Shown here: positions 52,850-64,000 of the stretch, piece after piece
Position numbering within the stretch: position 1 is the first letter of the stretch
How the letters are laid out: the number at the start of each line of letters is the position of its first letter
NCBI GenBank assembly: GCA_030770545.1
Contig: CM061098.1
Coordinates: 19,500,501-19,564,500 of the forward strand
Direction of reading: 5' to 3'
DNA from: Macropodus opercularis
Taxonomy: Eukaryota; Chordata; Actinopteri; Anabantiformes; Osphronemidae
DNA length: 64,000 nucleotides
Notes under the pieces: model-generated
Database searches by the model: none
What the model saw: only the letters and a program-made list of their open reading frames with translations
What the model was told of the DNA's origin: nothing
Position numbers and translations under genes: made by a program

Positions 52850-53095
52850 TTCGTTATGTTTATGTTAGTAGGTTATGTTTATTTTAGTAGCTTGTTTATA
52901 TTAGTGGGTTGTTTATATTAGTAGCTTGTTTATATAAAGGGGGTTGTTTATATTAGTGGGTTGTTTATATTAGTAGCTTGTTTGTTTTAGTGGCTTGTTT
53001 ATATTAGTGGGTTGTTTATGTTAGTAGCTTGTTTGTGTTAGTGTGTTGTTTATATTAGTAGCTTGTTTGTTGTAGTGGGTTGTTTATATTAGCAG
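52850..53095. repeat. AT-rich minisatellite, copy B
   Basis: Same motif family as 16250-16556 with different unit order. Confidence 0.85.
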
Positions 53096-54530
53096 GTTGT
53101 GTTTGTTGGTTACCAAACAGAGACGTCAAAGACTAAATTCCAAATTCATATCTACATTTCACTATACCTACGTATTTATTTATTTACCTTGCAATTTCCA
53201 AATTAACTTTTATTTTCCGTCATTCACACCTGGATCTGATACACAACGTAGAAGACGGCACCTTTGTCTGAACCCACACGCTTCAACTACAGTATAGCAG
53301 TAATACACCCACTAGACTGAAGTGAATAGAATATGAACACGTGCACTAATACAGTAACTGCATTCAGCCTGTGGCTTCACCAAACGTTAGCTGTGTTTGC
53401 TTGTGATGCTTTTCCAGGTTTGACCGTAACCTCTAGCAGTTGCTCCCTTTATGTGTTAATTGTTTGAAGGTCTAACAAACCTGTCAGTCACATGTTGCAG
53501 CACATTTACTCACACAAAACACGGGTGGGTTCTGACAGAACGTGCTCTCTGCTAAGTTCTGCATCAGACTCAGATGTAAATATCTGGAAGTATGATTAAA
53601 AGCAGAATCGTGACCTGGTAGCTGTGAATGGGCTCCATTGGTTAATGAGGTAATGAACTGAGTTGGATGAAGGAATTTGCTTCGCTGGTTCGTGGGCCTG
53701 CCACCTGCAGTGCAGTCCTTACACTCTGCCTGGGCTACAGAACACCTGTTCACACCGGACTCAACATCAAACGTCACCACGAGGCACCTGAAAACCTCAG
53801 ACGGAGGTCAGGGTTCGGCCTTTGGGTTGCGTCGCTGGGCGCAGCCACGCTCGTATGGGCACCACAGTGAAAAGGGGGTCTGGGCCGTCAGGTTAGCGCC
53901 ACCCGGTGGTCGCTGGGAGCCGCCTCCGGGAGAGGCCATGGAGGAGGACTGTTGGTCGGCCTCGACAAAACAGACGCCGGGACGGAGACGCTCACGGGTG
54001 GAGTCACTGAATTACATTGTTTGGTTAAATACTGATCAGCAGTTTGACTGACTCATCCACACGAGTCAAACAATAACTTCACTTTATGACAAGCCATGAT
54101 TTCATTTGACAAAAACATTTGCCGTTGCTCCAAAGTGTAAAGCTTAGTTGGGAGCAAGTCGTTTTCAATTTCTCACTATGATTAAGACGTAGTGTCTTTA
54201 CTCCAATCACTGTGTGCATCTCCATAATTCAAAACACAGTGTTTGCCGTCTATGATTATTACCCACAGTGCTTAGCAAACGCTGCCCCTCACGTCGCTGC
54301 ACAAATACCAGTTGTAATGAACTGACTTAGTTCCTGTTTGTATTCAGAGTCATTTCATCCAGGAACAGCACAGTAAGAACATTTCACTCACACTAATGTA
54401 GAAACACACATCAAGTGCATTGCACAGCAGTAGCATCTCTTTCAGTGCTTCACCTCCGAGTCCCTCGTTTCTGGGAGAGTCTGCGTCAGGGTTGAGGCGG
54501 AGGAGAGTTCGGCCAATAGTCCAACCTCAG
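53096..54530. other. Copy B of 16557-17974
   Basis: No recognised gene. Confidence 0.45.
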
Positions 54531-55036
54531 ATTCAGGAGGAACGATTCGCTCTCTGCTGGGTTTGCCGCTGGTGTGAGAATCGCTCCTCCAGGTCTGAGG
54601 CCATCGTCCCGACCGGAAACGGCGGCTAGTTGTTGTTAGAGGACGGTTCCTGCTCCGAGTGGAGGAGCGAAGCATCTTTTGGTCTCGTTCACCAGCGAGA
54701 GAACGAGCGCTAGACCGACGGACGGTGAAGGAGGAGCCGAGCCAAAGGGCAAAGCTCTCGGTTCACCCGTCGAGCTACGTTCCTTCTCTCTAAGGTCGTG
54801 ACCTTTGATTCACGACCAAAAGAACAGGCCGCCGCTCCTCCACGTGGAGGGGAGCCTTGGGGTTAGGCTAGGGTTGGGGTTTGCTGACGGCTCGGCATCA
54901 GGTCTGGATGCCTCCTGGATCCCTTCCAGGTCAGGGATTCCAGGAAAGACCCGCGGGGAGGCCCTGCGATCCCCCCGGTGATCTGGGGGTGGCCAGCGAG
55001 TGGGACTGGGGTCAGGGCCACGGTGACCAATTGGAA
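54531..55036 (+). mobile_element. LINE 3'-region fragment (RTE-like), copy B
   Basis: Same decayed element as 17975-18480. Confidence 0.55.
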
Positions 55037-55139
55037 AACTCGAACAACACAAGCGACGTCCAGGTGGGCCTCCGCCTCCCTGAGGGGGCCAACGGCTCCG
55101 CAGAGGTCAGGGGTGGGGGGCGAGGTGGGGGCGTGCGCT

Positions 55140-56480
55140 CCTCCTCCTCCTCCTCCTGGTCCTCCTCCTCCTCTCTTCCTCCCTCACACTGAGCTCCTCG
55201 CCTCCCTCTCTCCCTCCCTCACATTGAGAGAGAGAGGGAGGTGGAGGAGGAGCGACCTTCTCCTCCTCTCTCTCTACCTCCCTCACATTAAGCTCTCCAC
55301 CTCCCTTTCTCCCTCCCTCACATTGAGAGAGAGAGGGAGGTGGAGCAGGAGCGACCCTGTTCTCCTCCCCCTCCCTCACATCGAGCTCTCCGCCTCCCTC
55401 TCTCCCTCCATCACAATGAGAGAGAGAGGGAGGTGGAGGAGGAGCAACCTCCGCCTCCCTCTCTCCCTCCCTCACATTGAGAGAGAGAGGGAGGTGGAGC
55501 AGGAGCAACCCTGTTCTCCTCCCCCTCCCTCACATCGATCTCTCCGCCTCCCTCTCTCCCTCCCTCACATTGAGAGAAAGAGGGAGGTGGAGGAGGAGCA
55601 ACCTTCTCCTCCTCTCTCTCCCTCCCTCACATCGCGCTCTCCGCCTCCCTCTCTCTCTCCCTCACATTGAGAGAGAGAGGGAGGTGGAGCAGGAGCAACC
55701 TTCTCCTCCTCTCTCTCCCCCTCCCTCACATCGCGCTCTCCGCCTCCCTCTCTCCCTCCCTCACATTGAGAGAGAGAGGGAGGTGGAGCAGGAGCAACCC
55801 TGTTCTCCTTCTCTCTCTCCCCCTCCCTCACATCGAGCTCTCCGCCTCCCTCTCTCCCTCCCTCACATTGAGAGAGAGAGGGAGGTGGAGCAGGAGCAAC
55901 CCTGTTCTCCTCCCCCTCCCTCACATCGAGCTCTCCGCCTCCCTCTCTCCCTCCCTCACATTTAGAGAGAGAGGGAGGTGGAGGAGGAGCAACCCTGTTC
56001 TCCTCCCCCTCCCTCACATCGATCTCTCCGCCTCCCTCTCTCCCTCCATCACAATGAGAGAGAGAGGGAGGTGGAGGAGGAGCAACCTTCTCCTCCTCTC
56101 TCTCCCCCTCCCTCACATCGCGCTCTCCGCCTCCCTCTCTCCCTCCCTCACATTGAGAGAGAGAGGGAGGTGGAGCAGGAGCAACCCTGTTCTCCTCCTC
56201 TCTCTCCCCCTCCCTCACATCGAGCTCTCCGCCTCCCTCTCTCCCTCCCTCACATTGAGAGAGAGAGGGAGGTGGAGCAGGAGCAACCCTGTTCTCCTCC
56301 CCCTCCCTCACATCGAGCTCTCCGCCTCCCTCTCTCCCTCCCTCACATTTAGAGAGAGAGGGAGGTGGAGGAGGAGCAACCCTGTTCTCCTCCCCCTCCC
56401 TCACATCGAGCTCTCCGCCTCCCTCTCTCCCTCCCTTACATTGAGAGAGAGAGGGAGGTGGAGGAGGAGCAACCCCCCTT
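55140..56480. repeat. CT/GA hairpin minisatellite, ~14 units, copy B
   Basis: Same unit as copy A. A block of about 400 bp, including the variants CACATTTAGAG, CATCGATCTC and CATCACAATG, is repeated within the array, a higher-order duplication. Confidence 0.92.
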
Positions 56481-56622
56481 CTCCTCCCTCATTGTAAATA
56501 TTTGTAAATAACCCCCCCACACCCGAAGTCAAGCTCCCTCCCTTCTCTCTCCCCTCAATACAAGGCCTCCCCCCCACATCGAGCTCCCTACCTCCTTACA
56601 CCCCCCTCCTGTACATAGTTTT

Positions 56623-56790
56623 AATAAAGTTCAGAGCATGACTGGCTTGTTTCCGTGGCTTCTTTCTTGTGCTGCAGCTTCAGCTCAGGCTCCAGGTGAA
56701 ACTGAGCAGAGCTTCTAGCAGAGCTGCTCTATGTTGGACTCTGCTCGTCCGCAGAGCTTTCGAGTCAGACGCCTCCTGGTTGAGTCAGAG
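56623..56790 (+). repeat. AATAAA-containing block, copy B
   Basis: Counterpart of 19712-19880. Its diverged partner is at 57913-58050. Confidence 0.55.
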
Positions 56791-57156
56791 ACGTCTCCTC
56801 ACAGCACACGGACGCTAACCCTGGGATGATCTCTCACTGTGTTTGTATTAACTTGGACGGATGAGCCTAAAGAAACGAATCTAAGGGTCGCGTGGTTACA
56901 GTGGCCGACGATGGCTAATAACCATTTGTGCCCCGACTCCATCTTAACGTGACGAGACTGGTGTAATGACATGTTGGCGACAAACGGGAAAAATGAGAAA
57001 ACAAATGAGAGCAAAGACTTTTACTGATCTCAGTGCAAATGGTTTCAACACAAGACTAAAATACAAGGAAGCTTCAGAGCCAAGAAATATGGTTTCACAG
57101 GAATCTGATTCCTGCTCCAAACTGGACTCCATCACACATCCTGTAAACACAAGGAG

Positions 57157-57602
57157 AAATGGTTGGGGTTAACCACAGGACACAGAGCAGACTGTGGTGG
57201 ACTACAGGAGAAAGCTCCCCCACGACCATCAACGGTTCTGCAGTGGAGCAGGTGAGCAGCACCAAGTTCCTGGGTGTGGACCTCTTCTGGAGCAACAACC
57301 CTGCATCACTGGCCAGGAAGGGAAACAGAGTCTCTACTTCCTCCGCAGAGCCCCCCCTCCATCATGCTGCCCTTCTACAGAGGTGCTGTGGAGAGCATCC
57401 CGACCAGCAGCATCACTGTGTGCTACGGAGCCTGCAGCGCCACCTGCAGGAAGACACTTCACTCCCTCTCCCCTCCCTCCAAAAGCTCTATGGCTCACGC
57501 CTGACTCAGGGACAGTTTCCTCCAGCAGGCTGTGAGGAGGCTGAATTCCCTTCCTGCTCTGCCCTGTCAACACAAGGTCCCACCTCTCACTGACTAACAC
57601 AC
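57157..57602 (+). mobile_element. CR1/L2-type LINE ORF2 fragment, copy B
   Basis: Same broken fragment as 20245-20690. Confidence 0.8.
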
Positions 57603-59460
57603 TGACAACTCCCATCTCCACTCACGCACACATCTACGCCAGTCACCTCATCCCCTGCACTGATTCACTTTACGCCAGCATAAAGCTTCTGTACGTTCCG
57701 TAAACGTTATTTTTCATACCCCTGAACATTTCCACACTTAGTAACATAGTCCTTGTATATTTTGTGTATAGTTCCGTTGTATAAACGCACAATGTATGTA
57801 ACGGGTTTGAGAGACACAAATGTCAATTCTCCGTGTGTCACACACATAAAGCAGCATTGACAAATACAGCTGACGTTGACGTTTTACAGCCGTGTTCATA
57901 GTGTAAAGAGTTAATAAACGTCGGGAGCGTGGCTGGTTTGTTTCCGTGTCTTCTTTCTCTTGTTCCAGGTGAAACACTAAGCAGCTGCTTTATGTTGGAC
58001 TCTACTCGTCTCTGCTGAGCTTAAAGTCAGACGCCTCTTGGTTTAGTCACAAATCTCACTAACGCGAAGTCATTTCAACGCTGCAGAAACATACACAACA
58101 GCGCGAATGAAGAAAAGCTGAAGCTTCAGGTCAAAGCATCAAAACAAAGTGAAGAGTTGCCTGAATCAACTGAAACACACCTGGAAACTATGCGGCACTG
58201 AAAAATCTACGGTTGTGTCCAGTCAGTCAACGATAGAAACCTGAAGCTGAGTGTTAGAAAACGAGGGAAAACACTGAATGGTAGTTATTTCTGAACTGAT
58301 GCAAACAGAGTCACTACACAGGCCCTGAATAAAATACTAGCAACCACAGACATCGGCCAAACTAAGGAGTCGATGCAGAACCAGCGTCTGCTTGAACATC
58401 CTACCCATGCGCTGCTACTGGCTCTGCTTCTAAGTTAGAGGAACAATCCTTTTATCGGATGCAAGTCTGCTTGTGGCCTGTGGTTCAACATCAACACACG
58501 TCTGTGTTTCTGGATTTGTTTCTATTATTGGAAATTATATCCAAAAAAAAGCAGCGATATGACAAAGTCTCCCTCAGCAAACTGTTGGACCGACTCACGT
58601 TTGTTAATGTGTTCAGGAATCCCCAGGTTTACTGGGGAACTTACAGATGTACAGTCATTGACAGAAGTTGCTCTCGGTTGCTCTGCGTTCTTTTAAAGGA
58701 TTTTGGTTCAGCAGTCCTAGAACAAACTAGCTACAGAAAAACAACAGGTCGCATCTCTTCAAGGAAGAACGTGAAGCTTGTGGATGTGCCAGGACACTGT
58801 CAAAGGGCTGAAGCTCGTCAAACGGCCAACACCTTGTATTTGACCCATAATAAAGCAGGAACACTGTCAGAAAGTTAATCAGGAGCTAAGAGGAATGTGA
58901 TGCTACTCACTGGCAGGAACCAGAGCCACCAGTGCTCCGATGACGCGTGACCACCTCGCTGAACACAAAGCAGGTTATTTACAGTCTCACCCTACAGCCT
59001 GAGCAGCGACGGATTCTTCGCTGGCTAGCGTCCTTTCACAATAAAACAGCTGGCGCAGTCGTCGACAGTCACGGACCGAGTCCTGACGTTGAGGGAGCAC
59101 AAAGAGGAGACCTGGGTGGGAGGTCAACCGCAAGACGAGGATCCCGACTCCCACCCAGACCGAAGTCTGGGGGCAACCGGTCAGAACCTGAAGCCTAGAC
59201 TTCTTCCTCCTCTAGCCGCTGCCTCTTACCTGCTGCACTTACCCGATCCAGACACTCAGCGACTGAACGCTGGAGACACACGGCTCTGAGTCTGACGAAA
59301 GCTGTAGATGAGGACAGAGAGAAACACGAGAGACCAGCTCAGTCACACGTGGACGTGGTGGAGCGAGGAAACAGATGGAAAACCAGATGTGCTTGACTTT
59401 GCCCTCTCAGTCTGGGTGTTGTGAGTCACCGTAGGGAAAGAGACGTTACGGTGAGGGAAG
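57603..59460. other. Copy B of 20691-22548
   Basis: No recognised gene. Confidence 0.45.
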
Positions 59461-59745
59461 CTGGTCTGGAGGCTGCTCACCTGGGAGCTGCTGTGATGTT
59501 TGGCAGCACGGGGAGAGCTCTGGGTGTTTCCAGACAGCAGGGCTAGTGACGGGGTTTGAGCTGGGGGAGGGTCCGATACAGCAGGTGGCGCTAAACACCG
59601 CAGAAGAAGCAGCAGCAAAGGAGGAAGAAGAAGAAGCAGCAGCAAAGGAGGACGACGACGAAGAAGAAGAAGCAGCAGCAAAGGAGGACGACGACGAAGA
59701 AGCAGTCATGGCGTCTGCGCTCTGAGACGGCGGCAACAGGTAGAT
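59461..59745 (+). other. Promoter-proximal-like segment with GAA/GAC repeats, copy B
   Basis: As in copy A, one GAA shorter. The ATG is at 59708 and a CAACAG/GTAGAT donor-like site lies near 59740. It lies about 1.1 kb upstream of the exon-like segment at 60846. Confidence 0.35.
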
Positions 59746-59989
59746 TTTTATTAAACAGCTGGAGACATGACAAGTGGCGGATTTTGCAGCCGAGCTTTTT
59801 TTGTTTTGTTTTATCGCTTTCCAGGTGACTTTAGGTCGTCCAGAGTTAAGGCTCTGTTAGCCAATCTACGCTAAGCTAGGCTAAGCTAAGCTACCTAATA
59901 TTACGATGAAGACATTTGCTGTGCTCCGTACATGTAGAACGTTTCTTCTGTCCTTACCTCGTGTTATGTGACAGCGCTAGGAAGAAAGG

Positions 59990-60775
59990 GCTTCAATTCA
60001 ATTGAAATTCAACTTTATTTATCTAGCGCCAATTCACAACATCAGTTATAAGTGAGGTTTAAGACCTGACACAACTAAACCAAAGTTTAGCTAGTTAGTC
60101 ACATGTGGACATGGAGGCATGTTAGTGGATAGAAGAAACCGAAAAGAGCTCAGTGAATGAAGGACGTCCCCCAGCATCTAAGTCTATAGCAGCTGAACGA
60201 GCAGAACCATCTCTAACTATACGCTTTGTCAAAAAGAAAGGTTTTCAAACTAGAGAGGGCGTCTGCTGCTAGAACCTGAACTGGAAGCTGGTTCCACATA
60301 GAGGAGCTTGGAGCTAAAGGCTCTGCCTCCCGTTCTACAGGTAGAAACTCTAGGAACCACCAGCAGACCAGCTCTGAGAAGCAAGGTTCTGTTGGAGCAG
60401 AAGGAGCCATGAGGTCTAAGACAAGATGGGGCTTTATTATGAAGAGCTTTGTAGGTGAGGAGAAGAATTTTGAATTCTATCCTAGATTTGACAGGGAGCC
60501 AATGCAGAGAAGCTCATGTAGGAGAAATGTGATCTCTCTTCCTGAATCCAGTCAGACTCTGGCTGCAGCATTTTGAATGAACTGGAGGCTTTTCAAAGAG
60601 TTAGTGGGACAAACTATGAGCAGCGAGTTACAGTCGTCCAGCCTAGAGGTAACAAATGCCTGGATTAATTCTTCAGCGTCACTCTGCTTAGGGTTAGGGG
60701 TCGGGTGTGTGAGTTTTTTCTCAATGACTCTCCCTGCTCTGTCCTTTAGAGTAGAGCAGTTTGGTGTGGAGAGCC
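59990..60775 (-). mobile_element. Non-LTR retrotransposon 3' portion (L2-like), copy B
   Basis: Same element as 23080-23873, with a few additional substitutions. Confidence 0.8.
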
Positions 60776-60845
60776 AAGGGGAAGGCACGGGCCGACGCTT
60801 GTCGCTCAGGTTCCTCGATACTTGAGTTACTCTTGTGTTTTGCAG

Positions 60846-60907
60846 ATTCTCCATATGGTCAAAGCGTCCTCTGCAGCCCCCAGGAGGCCGTGAGACAGCT
60901 GCAAAGG
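60846..60907 (+). CDS. Putative internal coding exon, present only in copy B
   Basis: A 62-nt segment follows the strong acceptor TTACTCTTGTGTTTTGCAG and precedes an AGG/GTGAGC donor. One phase is open and reads SPYGQSVLCSPQEAVRQLQR, a non-repetitive, protein-like sequence ending at a codon boundary. I do not recognise the protein. Copy A lost this segment in a deletion at 23873. A possible upstream exon is the GAA-rich segment ending near 59740, and a possible downstream exon is at 61948. Confidence 0.42.
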
Positions 60908-61250
60908 GTGAGCTCTACTTGATTCTTCTCGGTCCTAGAGACATTTTCCAAGTTCCCACGTTGGGTTTGTAGTAGTTAGGGTTAGGCACAAGGATCCTAT
61001 GGTTAGGATGAAGCCACGGTTGAGGTTAATTGTTTCTAATGTGCCAGGTTGGTGACTGAGGTTGGGTTTAGGCATTGAGGTCTCATTGTTAGGGTTAAGT
61101 AGTTTGGTCTAAGCTATCTTAGACTAAATTGTGAGGGTTACTCATCAGTAGTGTACCTTAGGTTCATCGGGCGTTTCGGCCATTTACCACTAGACACCCT
61201 CCCCTCAGGGCGGCCCCCTGGGGTGATCAAGTCCCAGGGTATGTCCTCTT

Positions 61251-61743
61251 CAGAATCAGAATCAGAATGAGCTTTATTGCCAGGTATGTTTACACATACG
61301 AGGAATTTGTCTTCGTGACAGAAGCTCCGCAGTACAACAAAGAGACAGAGCATAAAGCACATAATAAAAGAATAAAAAATATGGCAATATACAAATGGCA
61401 ATTGTAGGCAGGTATATTACAAAAATGCAGTTATGTATGTACATGGATGTTATGTGCAAAATTTAAGTGTACACTGAGTATGTGTGTTAGATAAATAAGT
61501 AAAGTGTGTGTGTATATTAATATAAAGTGTAGCGTGTTCGCCGTTGTTATCAGCTGTTCATAAGATGGATTGCCTGAGGAAAGAAACTGGTCCTGCGTCT
61601 GGTTGTTCTAGTGCACAGGGCTCTGTAGCGTCGACCAGATGGTAACAGTTCAAAGAGGGAGTGTGCTGGATGTGAGGGGTCCAGAGTGATTTTGACAGCC
61701 CTTTTTCTCACTCTGGATAAGTACAGTTCTTGACTAGAAAAAC
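61251..61743 (-). mobile_element. CR1/L2-type LINE 3' end inserted in copy B
   Basis: The insert is absent from copy A and is flanked by CCTCTT at 61245-61250 and 61744-61749. The plus strand starts CAGAATCAGAATCAGAATGA, the reversed LINE tail, and the right part is antisense to the C-terminal HSLFELLPSGRR-type block. It is a short, 5'-truncated insertion. Confidence 0.88.
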
Positions 61744-61947
61744 CCTCTTAGGGTTAGGGTTAGGTTTGAAATGTGTTTTTTTTGCACTGGCAAGCAGGGG
61801 TCTGTGCCATATCACCAAATAAGCCCATTCAGTCAGGATGTTGCATTTTATTTCATGGATGCAGTTTAACAGAGATGTTTGGTTCCTTTTGAGGTTGTTT
61901 ATTTACTTTGTTGTCTTCCTAAGTGCTAAGTGATCTATGTTTTTTAG

Positions 61948-62031
61948 GTGCTTCTAAGCATCATGAGAGGGAGGAGAGGATCCCAGGAGGACATCCCATC
62001 AGTCCGAAGCTGACTAGGCAGCCATCAGCAA
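61948..62031 (+). CDS. Putative coding exon, copy B
   Basis: The segment lies between a GTTTTTTAG acceptor and an AAG/GTAAGT donor (a perfect consensus). Following the codon phase left by the exon at 60907, it reads VLLSIMRGRRGSQEDIPSVR and then stops. In another phase it is open throughout (ASKHHEREERIPGGHPIS...). Which phase is used cannot be decided. A near-identical copy at 29636-29720 differs at one base (CATCAGC here, CATGAGC there), which creates TGA in the fully open phase. Copy A proper has lost it. Confidence 0.4.
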
Positions 62032-62099
62032 GGTAAGTGCATGGAAAACATACTTAAAACCAAGAAGTTTTATAAATATATAGTTTATGTACATGTGTG

Positions 62100-62175
62100 C
62101 GCACACATATATACACACACACACACACAAAAACACCTACACCTGTGTGTGTATATACATATACACACACACACA
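62100..62175. repeat. Compound (AC)n/(AT) microsatellite, copy B
   Basis: Several ACACAC and ATATAC tracts. Confidence 0.85.
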
Positions 62176-62574
62176 TGTATCTTGTTAATAGCATGCATAG
62201 AGTGAAAGGGCCCAGCTATAAGTGCTGTAAATACAAATAGCTATGAATGTTAATTGATACCAAAGTAGAATCATGCAACACACAAGAAGAATAAACTCAT
62301 GCAGAATAAATTACACATTAAAAAGTTCATGTGTGGGGCATGCAAAATGGTTAAGAAGTTAATATGTAGGACATATCATTATTGAGGAGTCATGCAGTGG
62401 AGGAATAGTTTTATCACTTAATTCCAAATTTAAAAAGATTTTTTATGTGTATGTGTTACTCGGACTCTCCTATCAACAGGTTTCCCTCAGCGCCACAGGT
62501 AGACCTGGTTGTCTGTGCGTGCATATCTGTGTGCAGCCAACTCTCTGTTTTCCCTATAAGCCAGCTCCCTCAAG

Positions 62575-62850
62575 CAGAGGGCGGGGGGTGTTTAGGTTGA
62601 GGGTTAGAGTCGGGTAGGGGGCGCAGTAAAAGGACGGGGTTGGTGAGGAGAAAAAGAGATTAGGATTAGGATTAGGGTGGGGGATAAGGTGGAGGGAGGT
62701 TAGGAAAGGGTGGGGGACAGGGTTAGGATGGGATGAGGGATAGGGTGGAGGGAGGTTGGGGTTGGGATTAGGAAAGGTGGGGGATAGGATAGGGGCAAGA
62801 GTAAAAGTCAGGATGGGGGGGTGTTAGTGTTAATTAGGCAGTGGAGTGAA
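62575..62850 (+). repeat. G-rich telomere-like degenerate repeat, copy B
   Basis: Counterpart of 24525-24800. Confidence 0.7.
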
Positions 62851-63089
62851 GGATGAAGGGTAAGGAGAATGAATTGGGGGCTGAAATGGAGCCCAAAGCT
62901 TGAGGACAGACCAGAGACACACAACAGGTAATACAGGCAAGATATATATTTAAAAAAAAAGTTTGTTTGTTGAACTTACTTACTGCCTAGGAAGAAACAC
63001 ACTCCCATCTCTACAATCATGCATTTTTATTTTCCAGTTCCTCAGTTCCTCCATTCAGTTATGATAATCTATGTATTCCTTGTGTATTA

Positions 63090-63908
63090 GATGTATTTAA
63101 TAAATGTTCAAAGCTGAAGGAATTTCAGTTTCAGTTTTCAATTTCTCCATCCACAGCCTCTCCTGCCTCCTGCGCTGGCCCCCCGTCCACGTGGCGGATG
63201 CTTGGAGGCCAGTGATTGTGAGATGGTGAAGGGGGTGTGTTTGGAAATGCTGTACCAAGGGAGTGGATAATCTGGCCGTCTTCATGCTGCGGATGTGTTG
63301 CTGGAGTCTGGTAAAAAGTGTTTTTCCTGTTTCACCCACGTACATCTTTCCACAGGTTTGGCAGATGATGCAGTAGCCCAGGTTGGAGCTGTGGATGCTG
63401 AACTCACCGTTAATAGGTGCTCCTGCGCCCCCGTGTGGATCAAAAATGAATTTCTCTTGCCTGAAAGCCCCGTGCCCGTCCCGATTTCCAGTAACTGTGT
63501 GCCTGCAAAACCTAGCTCTGACTAATAAATCTCTTAGATTACACTGTAGTTTTGAAATTGATCATGGTCAGCCATAATTGTTATAAAGTTGTTCTGCCAC
63601 AGATTCTGTAGGTAAGGACGAGGTCTGGAGTAGGTTGTGACCAAGGGGACGAGTTCTGTAGGCTCCATTCTGTGTTTCTCTCCCTGTGGTCGCCGCTCTG
63701 TGGCTCCGCTGAGAGACAGAGCAGCGGAGGGGGGAGAGAGATGATAGCGTCTGCTTTTTAACGCGTCCCAAAAACCTCCTCGTACCCTCTTGCTCTCAGG
63801 AATGAAGTGGAGATGGCTTGGTTTGAATCCGCCTCCCTCGAGCAGATTCTATGAAACCGGATGATTTGTGATTGAACTATGCCTTTAAATGTGTGTTTCG
63901 GATGATAA
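63090..63908 (-). mobile_element. Penelope-like element 3' part, copy B
   Basis: It carries the GIY-YIG nuclease (MYVGETGKTLFTRLQQH at 63097-63345) and the preceding connector. It is interrupted at 63909 by an LTR. Confidence 0.85.
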
Positions 63909-64000
63909 TGTAATGGAAATTTTACTATATGGGTATTTTCCCTTGTGACAGAACTCTGATTCATATCACTTGATATATTCTCATATGTATCTGTACTAAG
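63909..64000. mobile_element. LTR of an unidentified element, runs off window
   Basis: It starts TGTAATGGAAATTTTACTAT exactly where copy A continues with CCGGCTTTATGG. It matches 36635-36722, with an 11-bp extra and a short deletion. Confidence 0.72.

Larger units (their letters stand above)
46974..63908. repeat. Tandem segmental duplication, copy B
   Basis: Collinear with copy A (1-1585 and 12228-25860). Differences: no ERV, an extra tRNA-SINE-like unit, longer purine and CT/GA minisatellites, 350 and 250 bp retained where copy A is deleted, and a LINE and an LTR element inserted. Confidence 0.93.

Noticed and set aside
55477..56497. Frames of 276 and 279 codons on opposite strands
   Set aside because: Same minisatellite artefact in copy B.

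Overview
The window looks like teleost fish nuclear DNA, probably percomorph (inference). Support comes from tRNA-headed SINEs with the fish V-SINE core, CR1/L2-, RTE- and Penelope-type retroelements, Tc1-like transposons, a teleost-style NLR NACHT fragment, a B7-like Ig pseudogene and many GT-AG intron signals. I see no prokaryotic genes, CRISPR array, rRNA or intact tRNA gene.

The layout is a head-to-tail duplication. Copy A covers 1-25860 and copy B covers 46974-63908. The copies are near-identical by eye for long stretches, but they differ in minisatellite length, several deletions and several insertions. Between them (25860-46973) lies further accessory DNA: the rest of a Penelope-like element, Tc1 remnants, an NLR fragment, an LTR-like element, a CpG-containing promoter-like region, a decayed B7-family Ig gene, a broken CR1/L2 LINE and a 3' fragment of an ARF GTPase gene that keeps an intron.

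The main genetic unit is an endogenous retrovirus on the minus strand at 1586-12227. It is present in copy A only; the empty target site is readable in copy B at 48519-48522. Its two LTRs differ by two substitutions and one indel, and it has a 4-bp target duplication, a tRNA-Trp primer binding site and a polypurine tract. gag and the start of pro share one frame across a UGA codon. pol and the gag N-terminus are interrupted by frame breaks, whereas env is one open frame of 708 codons. Between protease and reverse transcriptase lies a domain of about 200 residues with two H-x-S/T motifs, resembling a 2H (LigT-like) phosphoesterase. I consider this the most interesting feature here. The 5' leader carries four tandem repeats of about 158 bp.

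In the duplicated host sequence, the notable elements are a Lys/Glu-rich exon-like frame that diverges strongly between otherwise near-identical copies, a following minisatellite whose every unit carries a 5' splice-site consensus, amplified tRNA-SINE-like units, a long CT/GA hairpin minisatellite, and two well-formed exon-like segments in copy B that copy A has lost by separate deletions. Most remaining open frames appear to be chance or low-complexity frames.
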